Assembly: GCA_010093485.1 (NCBI GenBank)
Contig: MU001504.1
Coordinates: 999,769 to 1,063,768 of the forward strand
DNA length: 64,000 nt
Direction: 5' to 3'
Source: Karstenula rhodostoma CBS 690.94
Taxonomy: Eukaryota; Ascomycota; Dothideomycetes; Pleosporales; Didymosphaeriaceae
Numbering within the stretch: position 1 is the stretch's first letter; every line of letters starts with the position of its first letter. The notes below the pieces were generated by a model, which saw only the letters and a list, made by a program, of their open reading frames with translations, did not search any database and had not been told where the DNA came from. Made by a program: the position numbers and the translations under genes. Below are positions 21,297 through 33,982 of the stretch, piece by piece.

Positions 21297-24200
21297 ATGC
21301 CACCCGCGAACCCAGAAGAGCCCCCTTCCGCCGACGACACGCAGCAGCCACACCACGCACCGCAGACGCACGCATCCCCGCCAGGGCCGCCGCCTGAGGT
21401 CGAGTACGACGACTTTGGGCTGCCCGTCAGGAAACCCCGAGCGCCGCCGCCGCCGCAGCCTGAGAGTGACGAAGAAGACGCGGGAGACCAGCAAGACTTC
21501 AAGGATGCAATCTCCAAGGCGGCTTCCACGGCACAGCTTGCCCAGCATGCCAACGAGCACGTGAAGCCTCCGCCAGTGGTGGAGGAGGAAGCGAAGGAAC
21601 CCAAAAGCCAGGCAAAGTCAGAGGAGGTTGCGGGTAGCAATGGCCACGTCGAAGCGGAGCCAGCAAAGGCGGCAGCCGCCCAGGACCGCAAGCAGCAGCC
21701 CTCGAGCGCGCATGCGCGTACGGCCTCGACCAAGTCCGCGACAGACAAGCGCAGCAGCATCGTCCACGCACACAACCCCGCGGGTATCTCGGAATGGTCC
21801 CACATGCAGGTCGCCCCGCGCGCCGCCTCGGAAGAGGTCAAAGAAGACGAAGACGGCGGATGGCAGACCATGCCCGCATATGCCCGCTACGACATGTACG
21901 ACGACGACAACAGGCTCATAGCCAAAGAAAACACAGAGGAGCTCGAGGACATGCACGGCTACGGCAACGTCGGCGGGGCGGCAAAGGGCTACACGCGCGT
22001 CATCATGGACGACGACGTCGAGTCAGTGACGAGCATGGACGACAACACGGCCTATCTCTTCAAAGAGCAGAGCACCATGCTGCACGACGAGGACGAGGCT
22101 GCTCGCGACCCGCTCGCCCAGATGCAAACCACCAAGAGCCTCCTGACCGAGGGCCAGCGCATTGCCTATGTTGGTTTGGTCCGGCTGGCCACCGTAGAAA
22201 CCGCGAGGCGATTCGCCAAAATGGAGCGCAACAGGAACACTAAAAAGGTTCTGGGCATGGCCCAGGAAACCACGCAGATGTGGTCGCAGAAGATGATGGT
22301 TCGCTTGTACTCACACATGGAAGTGGACGAGTCGGAGCAGATCATGATCGAGCAGCTCTCCGAGCATGGCGTCGTGCCTGCTGACTTGACCCCGGCCCTG
22401 ATGCAGAATGCGCGCGTGAAGAACCCTGCTGCTGAAGCTCCCGAGTCCGCAAAGGATGTCGACTCAGCTAGACCATCCATTTCCTCACCTCGTCTGGATT
22501 CTCCATCCCACAAGGGCAAGTCGACCTCTAGTCTTGGCTTGGAAGACGAGGACTACATGAACAGCCCTCCTCCACCACCGTATGCAAATCACTCTGGAGA
22601 CGATCTACCCGCGGTCCGCACACCGTCTCAGCTACCCACGACCTCAAGCTTGGATATCGACCTTCGCTGGACTATCCTTTGCGACCTGTTCTTAGTTCTT
22701 ATTGCTGACTCTGTGTATGATGCACGCTCAAGACAACTGTTGGAGATTATTGGCAAGTATCTCAGCGTGGACTGGCTGGAGATCTGCCGATTCGAGAAGC
22801 GAGTTACAGAGGCCCTAGAAATGGAGGAAGAAGCCAACAAAGAGAACTGGAACGAGGACGAGCACATGGCAAGCCGGCGGAAAAAGGCGCGCAACAGGCG
22901 TCTAGCTCTCATGGGTCTTGCTACTGTTGGTGGCAGTCTTGTCATTGGTCTTTCTGCCGGCTTGCTGGCACCGCTCCTTGGAGCTGGTCTTGCAGCTGGA
23001 TTCACTACAATTGGGGTGGCTGGTACCGGGGGCTTCCTTGCTGGCGCCGGTGGGGCAGCCATCGTTACCACTACCGGTGTTGTGACCGGCGGCACTATTG
23101 CTGTCAGAGCCGCAAACCGACGTACGGGTTCTGTCAAGACTTTTGAATACCGCCCGCTTCATAACAACAAACGGGTCAACCTCATCGTCACGGTAGCTGG
23201 CTGGATGAATGGCAAACTTGATGACGTTCGCTTGCCTTTCAGTACGGTTGATCCTATCATGGGAGACATTTACTCGGTACACTGGGAGCCTGAAATGCTT
23301 CGGAGTATGGGTGACACCATCAACATCTTAGCTACAGAGGTGAGTGGGTGGCTTTCGTGCGTCCGAAGAGCCCAACTGATCTCTACTTAGGCTCTTACCC
23401 AAGGTCTCCAACAGGTGCTTGGAGCCACAATCCTCGGTGCCCTCATGTCCGCCTTGACGCTGCCCCTTGCATTGACAAAGCTATCCTACCTGATCGACAA
23501 TCCGTGGGCTGTCTCCCAAGCCCGCGCAGACATGGCTGGTCTGATTCTGGCTGATTCCCTCATCGATCGCAATCTTGGGGCGCGTCCCATTACGCTTGTC
23601 GGTTTCTCGCTTGGCGCCAGAGTCATTTTTGCCTGCCTCAAAGAGCTTGCTAATCGAGGAGCTGTGGGTCTTGTTCAAAACGCATACTTGTTTGGAACGC
23701 CCGTCGTGGCCAAGAAAGACGAATACACCAAAGTACGAGCTGTCGTTCCCGGTCGGCTAGTCAATGGTTATGCGAATAATGATTGGATTCTTGGTATGAT
23801 TCAGAATGGAGGATCAAGATGCGTACGCTAACCAGATAATCAGGGTATCTGTTCCGAGCAACCAGCGGAGGCATCATGCAGGTTGCTGGCCTCGCCAAAG
23901 TTGACGTGCCCGGTGTCGAGAACTTCGATGTGACTGAATTCGTACTCGGTCATATGGCCTACCGAGCCGCGATGCCTAGGCTACTGCGCGAAGTCGGCTG
24001 GCAGGTCGAAAGCGACGAGTTCTCCGAGATCGAGGATCCGGACCCAGAAAACCACGAGAAGCGTCAACGGGAGCTCATCAACGAGATTGAGGAAGCCCGA
24101 AAAGAGATGGAGAAGAAGCAAGAAAAGAATCGCTTCAGCTTCTGGCGAAAGAAAAAGGTGCAAAAGAAGGATTGGGAGGTATACGACGAGAAATCGCAAA

Positions 24201-24838
24201 GCGTAGTCGACAAGGACCAGGACCCGGCTAAGCTGGCGGAGAATCCAATCATGTTCGACATCGATGCTATTCGTGCAGAGGTCGCGGCCTTGTCGTACGA
24301 TGCTGCATATGATGATATTGCGATCAAAGAAATCAAGAGCACGCTGCCGCCCATGAAGATCGATATCTCGCAAACTTCGTCGAATCCACACTCTTCTCTC
24401 AGGGAGACAAAGAGCTACAATGACAGTCTCGGCGTGGCACTGCAAAACCCTGCTGGTAGCTCCAGCAATCTCTCCACGTACTCGGGCGCCTCGACCCCAC
24501 ACCAGAATGGCGACCGGAAGAAGAGTTATGAAGAGTATGATGAGGCGGCTGATGCCGATATCAGTATGACATTCGATACATCCTTCAAGGAACTGCCGTC
24601 TTCGAGATCCCCCGCGAGATCACCACTCCCGTCTACACACAAGTCTTCCAGTCTTTCGGTTTCCGCTTGGGATCCGCCAAGTTGGAAAGATAATCCCGCC
24701 GAGCGTCCCTCGTTACGACCCTCTATGACCGAGCCCTCTGCCCAAGGCGCCAACATGGCGCCTGCGTACAATGCGTGGGCAGACGAATACGACGACGAGT
24801 TCGGCAAAGAGAAGGAGCTAAAGATGACCTTCATGTAG
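21297..24838 (+). CDS. DUF726 alpha/beta-hydrolase, Mil1/YFL034W-like
   Basis: Putative membrane-associated lipase-like protein. The yeast relative Mil1 binds the AP-1 clathrin adaptor complex. Exons 21297-23339, 23391-23793 and 23844-24838 give 1146 residues, with introns of 51 and 50 nt. The longest frame starts at GTG, so the ATG at 21297 was used. Residues 1-440 are disordered and acidic, with runs of Pro and Glu. A hydrophobic Gly/Ala-rich hairpin (LVIGLSAGLLAPLLGAGLAA onward) precedes the hydrolase core. The core has VNLIVTVAGWMNGK and the nucleophile elbow GFSLGAR (Ser754). After the core come a Lys/Glu-rich coiled stretch (IEEARKEMEKKQEKNRFSFWRKKK) and a Ser/Pro tail. Confidence 0.9.
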
Positions 24839-25495
24839 CGGTCGCTACTTGCTGTCTTAAGCCAAGCCTTGGATACAAGACCTTTGGATACTTCTGTTGT
24901 TTATGATCACATCTTCAGCGCGCATATAGGGTCGGTGTCATTATTTCTGGTGCATTCTTGAATACGGTGTTGGGCGTGTGCACGGGGTAGTGCTTTTCCG
25001 TGCATGCATTTCTTGCATAGAGAACGGGCAAGACCTTGGGTAGGACATGATCTTGTTCTACGTGACCCATCGTTATGGCAGACGGGCGAGTGGAGGGGAT
25101 GTATATATACCTCAGACCAGGTATCTATTACTATAATATAATACACCAACAACATGCATGGATTCGGTGATGTCAATGCGGGAATCTCGTGCGACGTGGT
25201 AGTCTTCACGCGCGGACGTGATGTGGACAAAAATTTATGCACCACGGAACCAATTGATGTCCGTCAGCGTTCCTAAAAGGGCACATCCCGCTCTTGTATG
25301 CAGGTCGCCCTAGCGCACAGCCTAAACACCATCACCATCTTCCTCGAACACAATACGCTTTTCTTGTACAGCAGACCCTCCTATTAGCCTCGCAACTGCA
25401 TAAACTACGACGGCTGCTATACACCACCAACATCAAGATCATATCGCAGTACAAACCCTCCCGCCACAGCGCGCACTCCAAGAAAGAACACAAAG
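24839..25495. other. intergenic, nothing recognised
   Basis: 657 bases. A TATATATA run near 25100 lies about 390 bp before the next ATG, too far for a confident TATA call. Confidence 0.5.
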
Positions 25496-26657
25496 ATGGG
25501 CCAGCGCTCCTCGCTCGTCCTGAGCTTCAGGCAGACGTTCTTCCTCCCCACGCCATCATTCACGGAGAGGGAGTTCGGTAGTCTAGAAGGCACGGTGAGT
25601 GCCACGTCCCCACGGATTCAGGTCCCGGGGCCCCGGGGACGTCCAAACCACGTGACCATCCTCCTTCCACCATCGATCACTATTAACGCAACCAGGTCAC
25701 CATCCTCACAGGCGGATACGCAGGCATCGGACTCCAACTCGCGCACATCCTGTACGCCGCCAACGCGACACTGTACATAGCAGGCCGCTCGCAGGAGAAA
25801 GCAAACAAAGCGCTCGACGAGCTGCGCAGCGCGCATCCGCACTCGACAGGCAGGGTGGAGTTCCTGCAGCTCGATCTCGCAGATCTGACGAGTATTAAAC
25901 CCGCGGTGCAAACTTTCCTCGCCAGGGAAGACAGACTCGATGTACTCGTCAACAACGCGGGGGTTATGTGGCCGCCGCCTGGGAGCGTGAGTGCGCAGGG
26001 CTACGAGCTGCAGACGGCGACGAATGTGTATGGGCCGTTTCTGCTGACGCGGCTGCTGCGTGGGGTGCTTGAGCGGACGGCGGGGGAAAAGGACGGCGGG
26101 GAGGTGAGGGTGTGTTGGGCGGGGTCCATTGGGGTAGAGTTGGCTGCGCCGAGGGGGAACGTGGTGTTTGAGGCGAGGGAGGGGGGCGAGGTTATTCAGG
26201 AGGGGCTGGATAAGATGGGCATGTATGGGATGAGTAAGTGTGCGAATGTGATGTTGGGCGTTGAGGGCGCTCGTCGGGATGCCGCTGATGATATTGTACA
26301 CGTCGTAAGTCACCCCAGACGGCTTTTTCCCTTGCCTACTTCTCGGCTGACGCGCAGTAGTCCTTCAACCCGGGTAATCTGTACTCTGAGCTCCAGCGGC
26401 ATGCGAGCTGGTTCGAGTACTTCGCCCTCAAGGCGATACTGTATCCGACCAAGTTCGGCGCGTACACAGAGCTCTTTGCGGGGTGGAGTCCGGAGATCAC
26501 GAAAGCTATGAACGGGTGCTATGTTGTGCCGTGGGGGCAAATCGGGACGTATAATGTAGGGATGGAGAGATCGATGATGCGGAAAGAGGATGGAGGAGAG
26601 GGGAAAGCGGAGAAGTTGTGGGAGGTTTGTTGGGGGGTTACGAGGGGGTTTATGTAG
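25496..26657 (+). CDS. Short-chain dehydrogenase/reductase
   Basis: NAD(P)-dependent oxidoreductase of the classical SDR type, closest in pattern to retinol-dehydrogenase-like fungal proteins. Exons 25496-25594, 25696-26304 and 26361-26657 give 334 residues. The cofactor motif TGGYAGIG (38-45) starts right after the first intron. NNAG is at 119-122. The catalytic residues are Ser177, Tyr210 and Lys214 (YGMSK). SFNPGNLYSEL after the last intron is the usual PG motif region. The exons before the Rossmann fold add a short non-catalytic N-terminus with FTEREFGSLEG. The substrate is unknown and no pathway neighbours are visible. Confidence 0.9.
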
Positions 26658-28148
26658 GCGGTGTGGTGCTTTGAACGCATGGGTGGAAGGGTGGTGATGG
26701 TGGCTGGGTAGGAAGGTGATGTGTGTCTGCTTCAGCTAAGCAGATATATCCAGATGTTGATCTGATGCGTGAAGGCAATGGTGGAACACAGTGAAGTTTA
26801 CTGTCTGTGGTTGTGTGGGGGCACTCGTGAACATCCTTGGACATAGTTGCCGAGCTTTTAATGCCGTTCAGCATCGTCTGCGATGCAATAACTTTGTTCA
26901 AGTGGTGCTAACGATCGCGCCCATTGTAGTAGATGTCAATGACCATGGCATGTCCAAGCCTTTGTATAGTTTCGACAAGAGCGTAGGAGAATCCATTGAT
27001 AGCTTCATGAGGATGGAAAGCGCGCGATTTGCTGTATCCCAGGCTTGTATATGTTATTACGGTGGTACCGTGTTTTGTCTCGATCTTTGAGAGATCAGAG
27101 TACCAAGTTCCACCACATTTAAGATCGCGGGGAATGGTGGCAGTGAATGATTCCGAGGACATGGAAGTAGAGTACGGCTGCAAGCTTCTCCCAGACCGGT
27201 ATGTCCGATGAAATCGAAAATAAAACACCAGGTTATTCCTTGTCCATAACTAGTGTCAAGTCGGCATTTTCAATGGCCTCAGTCCTTGTTGAGGTGGGTA
27301 TACAAACCAGTCCGGTCGAAGTCTAGATCGCCACAGTGAGTTCTCTAACAAAACTCTACCGGGTTCGTTTGAATCCAAGGCCGTAACTGATACACAACAC
27401 ACTACTGGGGCATGGGGAAGTGGGGTATCGTGGGTATGGGGAAGCCAAGCATGACTCGCGGTACTCCGCCGAGGCTCTAGAGTAATCGAGGCCAGGCTGA
27501 AAGTGATCTAGGGTGGGGGACGGACATCCTATTTGGTCGGCGTTGTGTAGACTATCCGAATAAATGCATGTTAGGCTCTTGCCAAGATGATCGCGTTGCT
27601 ATCTTGGGTATGTGCCAAGATAGTTGCGATGCTGGTCTGCTCGGAGCCAGATTCGAATTGCTTCGAATCTTCTGTTTTAGAAGTGAATCCGACGTCCGTT
27701 AAATCTGGAGTCTTTGCTCAGGCTTAGCTCAAAACAATAAGCTGCATTTTGAAGCCTTGAACAATGTGCATACCCAGTAAAGTCACGACAGGTGACTGTT
27801 TCAGGCATAGAAGCATTGCCGAGAGTGCCATGTCCGGAGCTTCTACGGCGGACAAGATGTGAGCTGAAAATGTCTGCAGCCGTGCAGACACGACTGCCGC
27901 CTTGTAGCGTGTCTGATGACAATTGCTTTCTGGGCGTTCGTGGCTGGAGCTATACGGCGTAACTCGTATCCCAGGTTGCTATCTTCGGCGACGCCGGGTC
28001 GCTTGGACCCGCGTCGTCTCACCATTAGACTCTTTGAAGGACTGCCACAACTGGTTAAGGATGTCAAAATAGTCCGAAGAAGTTTGTGGTCTTTCCAATA
28101 TCGTCCCCTCTGCGAGACAGAGCTTGGTTCGTGGCGGCCACTACCCAG

Positions 28149-28337
28149 TACCGCAAAATCTGGGATAAAAGCGTTTTGCTAGGCTCAATTGGGAGAGCGA
28201 GTTAGCTAATCAGAGTCTTAATTCTGACTGAAGTAAAACAAAAAAGTGGGCCATGGGGCTAAATATTAGTATCTAATTGGCTGCTCCACACTCCCTATTG
28301 AGCCTAGCAAAACGCTTTTATCCCAGATTTTGCGGTA
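28149..28337. mobile_element. MITE with 46-bp terminal inverted repeats and TA target duplication
   Basis: A 185-bp element at 28151-28335 flanked on both sides by TA. The left terminal repeat begins CCGCAAAATCTGGGATAAAA and runs to about 28196. The right one, from about 28290 to 28335, is its reverse complement with a single mismatch in about 46 bases. The internal 90 bases are AT-rich and encode nothing. TA duplication and size are what is expected of a non-autonomous Tc1/mariner (Fot1/pogo-type) derivative. The almost perfect arms suggest recent mobility or structural constraint. Confidence 0.85.
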
Positions 28338-30743
28338 CAACGTTGAATGAGAGATGAGAACAACAATTCATGATCATATAGAAGGTTCATTAACTTCTAT
28401 GCTCTCATGCCGTTGAGCAGTGCTTGTGAGGCGGATCGGAAACCCCGTTTTACTTGGATCGGGGAACTCTGTCTTGGTTGAAGCCAAGAACTGTAGCGGT
28501 ATAATCACGAGGAATTCGACCCCCATCTCAGCCCCAGACCGCCCGGCGGAACTGACAGATGCAAGTAAGAGGGCATCCCGCTTGCCTGGAGTCGTGGTGT
28601 CTCGTGCTCGCGCGAAGCTCAACCTTCATCGTAAGGTTTCCTTGGCATGCTGCAAGCCACTATTGGTGATGGACTCTTCGCTCCATGATTCGCCCTCCGA
28701 AACGATCACTCCAAAGCGCCTACACCAACGAAGTGTATATCAGGCCACAAAGCGTGCCTTGCTACTACATCGTAGACAATGAGTTGAAGGCGCAGATGGC
28801 CCTCAGTGAGATAGCTGTGTTTCTAAGATCCGCTGCTTGAAAATTGCCGCCGAGAAGCGAAAGATATCGAAGGCAACAAAGGCCCGAAGTGTCTTTCGTT
28901 GTTGCTGCTGACGATGATGGCAGCTTATCGTCAAGACTCCCGATAACTCGGGAGCGCGGCTGATCGCCGCTATGCTGGAAGTATGTGATCCCTTTTGGGG
29001 TGGTCTCTCACGTGGCGACTTAGCGATACAAGGTTTTGCAAGGATGTTGACTTCGTGCGGAGAAGGACAAGGCACCCAGAGACCCGGTTGAGGCAGCGTC
29101 CTGCATGCAATGCCGTGGTCTCCTAGAGTAGCCTTTTTTGCGAGGTTTCGGTTTGATTGACCTGCAGGGCGAAAGACTGCATGATGATAAAAGGTGACGG
29201 CATATGCTGCCTTAGACTTCTCGTATCAGCGAAGTGTGCCCTGCAAGGTGAACGGACAGCACACAGCGCGTCGCCTCACAAGTTCATATGTGCGAGTGTT
29301 CGGGATGCCCTTGGATTGGATAACAGCGAGGTCTTGGCCGCCACTTTGACGCAGCGGCTGAAGTGTTAGCGATCAGAACCGTGGTGGCTGCTGCGAGATC
29401 TGTTCGCTTATTTGCCGAAGCCTAGGGATTCGACGAGGCACGTGAGAAGACGAACCACCTTAGGCCTAGTCGTGTTCCAATGCGGTCCACTTCGTTCCAG
29501 ACTTCGTCCTCAACCAGTTACCATCACACTTTGCTTCTCTCACAACCCGCGTGTAATCTTGATCCTGGTGCGTCTTTGATGCATAGGGCTTGTGGCATTC
29601 AGGGCTTGATCCAATTCTTGGCCATTCGCATTGCATCTATTTCGGTCCCGTAACTCGGAGCTGGAAAGCCACACTGACACGCTGCGTCGAATCCGACCCA
29701 CACAAGCGTTCGGCAATGCATGCCTGAACCTTGTGGTGAGGAAGTCTACCTCATATGGCTACAGACCAGCCAGCAGAAAATCGCCTATCGCGTTTGCTGC
29801 CATTTACTGCCCAACCTCAGCTGTGGCTGATGATGCCAAGGGACGGCCAAGGCATGGCCATTGGTCTTGTATCTGGGTTTCGTCTTACATTACCAGAACG
29901 ATTATATCTTGAGCAAAAGCTTGTAAAAGCCTACAGGTGTTCGTCTGCTTGGCTTGATAGGTCTGTTGCCAAGCCAAATGTCTCGAACATTGCAGAGAAC
30001 AAGGAACACGATTGCTGAACAAGACCTTTCAACACTGAGCCTCATTGCCATTGCGTGTTAATCATACCATATGCGCTTGAAAATGGGAAGCTGGACGCAG
30101 ATGAGGTCACTCTGGGATACATTTCTGCTCTGACAATGGCAGGTAAACGAGGGGTCCGCTTATCAGGTGTCTCTAGTACTTAAAGCATCCTTTGCTTTTG
30201 ATTAACCGCTAGATCTGACAGAGCATTGTATTCATCACAGCGCTCGCGACTTTACCCAGTTCGTATGATCGTTAGACTCAGACCATAGACGAGCTGGGCA
30301 TATAGCGTGTGTAGCGTGGAATGCCCCACGCAGCTGAGATACTGTAGGCGCCTATCCGACAGGGTCCCTCATGTCTTGCCACGCGCTTTCTGTCAGATAC
30401 CGCTGGAAAAAGCTTGCTCCATTGTCTCAGTGGCGCACGTGGCTTTTGCACCAAGCTTAGGCTCAAGTGCAAGCTCCTCAAGGACATATTGGCAAAAGGC
30501 CCCAAGCGTATACGAGGTACTTGTCCGAGCCACATCGCCGTCTGCACACAGTCTATGCATCTAAGCGAGCCTGGAGCATGGCCAGAATCACTGAAGCATC
30601 CTTGCAACGGAGCATCCTCCGGGATGGTGTGAAGCGGAAGCACGGATACACTGAATCTAGGCCTTTACTGCGCGGGGTCCGAGAAGTATGGATTTAGAAT
30701 TACGGAAGAGCATTCACAGCGCACATACTGGTCTCTGTTGCTG

Positions 30744-30750
30744 TATAAAG
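30744..30750 (+). promoter_or_regulatory. TATA box of the multicopper oxidase gene
   Basis: TATAAAG, 93 bp upstream of the ATG at 30837. Confidence 0.5.
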
Positions 30751-30836
30751 TGTAGTAGGAACGCCTCCCAATATGCTTTCATCTAACAAGTCTCTCAAAC
30801 CTGCTCGTGGGTTTCTTGGTCAACCAGTCAGCTACG

Positions 30837-32956
30837 ATGAAATACTACCTCCCTATTGCAGTGGCTTCTCTCTTCGCTGGCCAAGCTCTGGCCGGCGACG
30901 ACAAGTGGCTGAGCCCGGTCTATAAAGAGATATTCCAAAACGAGCTCCCAATCCCACCACCCAAGGATAAGAAATACTCCTACTACAACTCGACCACAAA
31001 TCGCTACATTGACTACTACGAAGTCGAGATCAAGCCATTCGAACAACAAGTCTATAAAGGTTTAAAGCCTGCACAGCTTGTCGGTTACGGTACGTCAATT
31101 CCATCGGTGTAAGAAATTAAGATACAAAGCTAATGATAGCAAAGATGGCATTTCACCTGGTCCAACGTTTGTCATGGAGAAGGGTCGAGAAGCTATCGTA
31201 CGGTTCGTGAACCACGGCGAAAAGGACATCTCCGTCCATCTGCACGGCTCCTACAGCAGGGCACCTTTTGATGGTACGAGGCGCCCCGGTGCGAAGTCGC
31301 TATGGTTTAGACATGGATACTTCGTATCTAGCTCCACTCTTGTGCCCCGACTGACTTTGTGTCACGAGTATAGGTTGGGCTGAAGATGTGACCAGCAAAA
31401 ATCAATACAAGGATTATTACTGTGAGTACAGGATCCATTGTGGTTACTTGTCTCACTGACACGATACCAGATCCGAATCACCAGGCAGCCCGCACACTCT
31501 GGTACCACGATCATGCCATTCACCATACGGCTGAGAATGCCTATTTCGGCATGGCTGGGTTTTACATCCTGCACGACGCGGAAGAAGACAAGCTTAATCT
31601 TCCCGCTGGGCCCTACGACCTTCCGCTAGCCCTGGCTGCGAAGCAGTACAACTCTGACGGCACACTTTTTAGCCCCGCAGATGAGACAGTCTCTCTATAC
31701 GGTGACGTCATCCATGTCAATGGCCAGCCATGGCCATACAAGAAAGTAGAGCCACGCAAGTATAGGCTCCGGTTCTTGGATACATCAATCAGCCGTGCCT
31801 TCAAGCTCACCTTCGAAGATTCGAAGTCGAAGAAGCTTCCCTTCAATGTCATCGCTTCTGATGCCGGGTTGCTCACCAAACCCGTGCAATCCGACAATCT
31901 CGAGATCTCCATGGCCGAGCGTTGGGAGGTCGTCATCGACTTCAGCCAATACAAGGGCCAAAATGTGACATTGAAGAACGCCCGCGACGTCCAGGCAGAC
32001 GAGGATTACAACAGTACAGATAAGGTCATGCAATTTGTGGTTGGCAACACCGTCTCGAGCGACGCAGGCAACGGAAATCTCCCTGGAGCGCTCCGAAACG
32101 TTCCTTTCCCACCAACCAAGAGTGGCGTGGACCGGAAGTTCAAGTTCGAACGCCAAGGTGGAGAGTGGAAGGTGAATGGTGTCACCTTCGCAGACGTCAA
32201 CAACCGCATTCTCGCCAAGCCGCCCCGTGGTGCCATCGAGATCTGGGAGTTGGAGAATGGTGGAGGAGGCTGGTCGCATCCCGTGCACATCCACCTGGTC
32301 GACTTCCAGATCATCTCTCGTACTGGCAAACGCCCTGTTCTCAACTACGAAAAAGAAGCGCTGAAGGATGTCGTTCTTCTTGGCACGTCGGAGACTGTCC
32401 GGGTAATCGCTCGCTATGCGCCATGGGATGGAGTCTACATGTTCCATTGTAAGTGTACACATTAGCAGACCCCACTCATAGGGCTCGCACTCACTTTGTC
32501 TTAGGCCATAATCTCATTCACGAGGATCACGACATGATGGCTGCTTTCAACGTAACCAGCCTCGCCGACTTCGGGTATCCGGAAACCACCAAGTTCATCG
32601 ACCCCATGGAGGAGCGTTGGCGCTCCAAGGATGAAGGCGACCGCTCAGCCTTCACTGATCAAGCTATCGAGGATCGCTGCCGCGAATTCTACATGCTGGA
32701 TGCCTACGACAAGGTCGATGAAGTCGAGGCAGCACTCGAATCATACTATGCCAACGGCCCGCCAAAGACGACCCTCGCCACTAGTACTGTAAAGGCTACT
32801 ACCACCATTCCGTCGGTTACCACGAAGGCTGCAACTTCTACTACCAGTCCGTCGGTTACGACCAAGGCTGCAACTTCCACCATCACCTCCTCGGCGAAAG
32901 TCGATGACAAGAAAACCACAATGACGGCGAAGACGACTACGAGCAAGAAACGATAA
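30837..32956 (+). CDS. Secreted multicopper oxidase, bilirubin-oxidase-like
   Basis: Extracellular four-copper oxidase coupling one-electron oxidation of phenolic or tetrapyrrole-like substrates to reduction of oxygen to water. Exons 30837-31089, 31145-31273, 31374-31421, 31471-32448 and 32505-32956 give 619 residues. A signal peptide (cut after AGQALA, about residue 19) is present. Copper ligands are all visible: HLHGSYSRAPFDGW from residue 116, WYHDHA, HPVHIHL and HCHNLIHEDHDMM, the last split by an intron after the first base of the Cys codon. Motifs DVIHVNGQPWP and KVEPRKYRLRFLD are those of bilirubin oxidase. The C-terminus is a Thr/Ser-rich tail with two copies of PSVTTKAATST, likely O-glycosylated. 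Bilirubin oxidase or ascomycete laccase-like activity cannot be told apart from sequence alone. Confidence 0.93.
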
Positions 32957-33982
32957 ATCTAGAACTAGGGGATTGTTGGTACCATAAAAACACATCTGCA
33001 GGGCGCTTTGGAATTTGCTATAATACACATTTGCTGTCTTTGGGGAGCTACTTAGCTGCCGTCTACGAAGATCATGATTACTACGCTTAATGTACATATT
33101 TCCATAAGTTTATCGAACTAATACGGCATAAAATGTCTACCGAACCGCGTGCCGTCCATTGTAGGTGACATGATGATATAATCGCTCAGTATACAGCTCC
33201 CATGCAATATATCGCGCCAGCGCGTATTTCCAGCAAGCCTCTTTATACCGTCCGCTACAAAAGCATGGGGCACTATATTATGCACTTCTGCAGCGCTCGT
33301 CTATCACTAACGTCTGTGGAAGGAAGTACATGCGGCGGAGATCAACAACAGGGTTCACGGCTACTGCCGGTTTGGTGCAACAGAGGTTGCGACAACCTTG
33401 ATGGAACACACCGGGTTTTGTGTGTTCCAAAGACCGCACTTCAGCCACACAACGCCGAGGACAAAGAACCGGGGAGGCGTAGGTTACCGTTTGCCTCGAG
33501 TTCGCCGGATGCTTAGAATCCGGGGCATGTCAATACAACTCATCAGTGGGTACTTCGTTGTTTCTGCTGGGGTAGCACAGTCTACCCAAGGTTCTGACAA
33601 GGGCACTGTAGAGTGCGCGCCCGTGAAAAATATCAAATGTGATACTTCGCGAGCTCCTGCAAGCCGCGGCAAAACTCCCTGTAAAACATATAACCTGGAC
33701 AGCTATCTAGAAAAGCTTAATACTATCACCTCCACCATTTTAGGGATGCGTGCTTTTCAATGTCGAGCCCTTTCCGATGCACGGCTTGCGCATGATCCCA
33801 GTCCATCATGGTGTCTGTCGGCCACTATGGACCTGTGCACTTTCACTTGCGCCCAGCCTATGTTTCACCCACCAGCTCATAGCTCACTGATTGGTCTTAT
33901 GTCACTGAGCATGAGGTTTCCATGGATATAAATCCCTCAGCAACTGCCTATCGGAATCACCCGACTTCACGACCAATCAGTT
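32957..33982. other. intergenic, with one arm of a short dispersed repeat
   Basis: About 1 kb without a supported gene. Bases 33658-33675 are an exact 18-base match to 35462-35479 inside the F-box-like pseudogene. The surrounding 10 bases are also similar. Confidence 0.5.
33927..33933 (+). promoter_or_regulatory. TATA box of the F-box-like gene at 33983
   Basis: TATAAAT, 56 bp upstream of the ATG. Confidence 0.45.

Larger units (their letters stand above)
26658..30836. other. 4.2-kb gene desert carrying a MITE
   Basis: The longest stretch of the window without a supported gene. Many short open frames occur on both strands, none longer than about 120 codons and none with a recognisable domain. 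It contains the MITE at 28149-28337 and, near 27575-27640, an imperfect direct repeat beginning TTGCCAAGAT. It may hold decayed genes or unannotated RNA genes that I cannot recognise. Confidence 0.5.
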
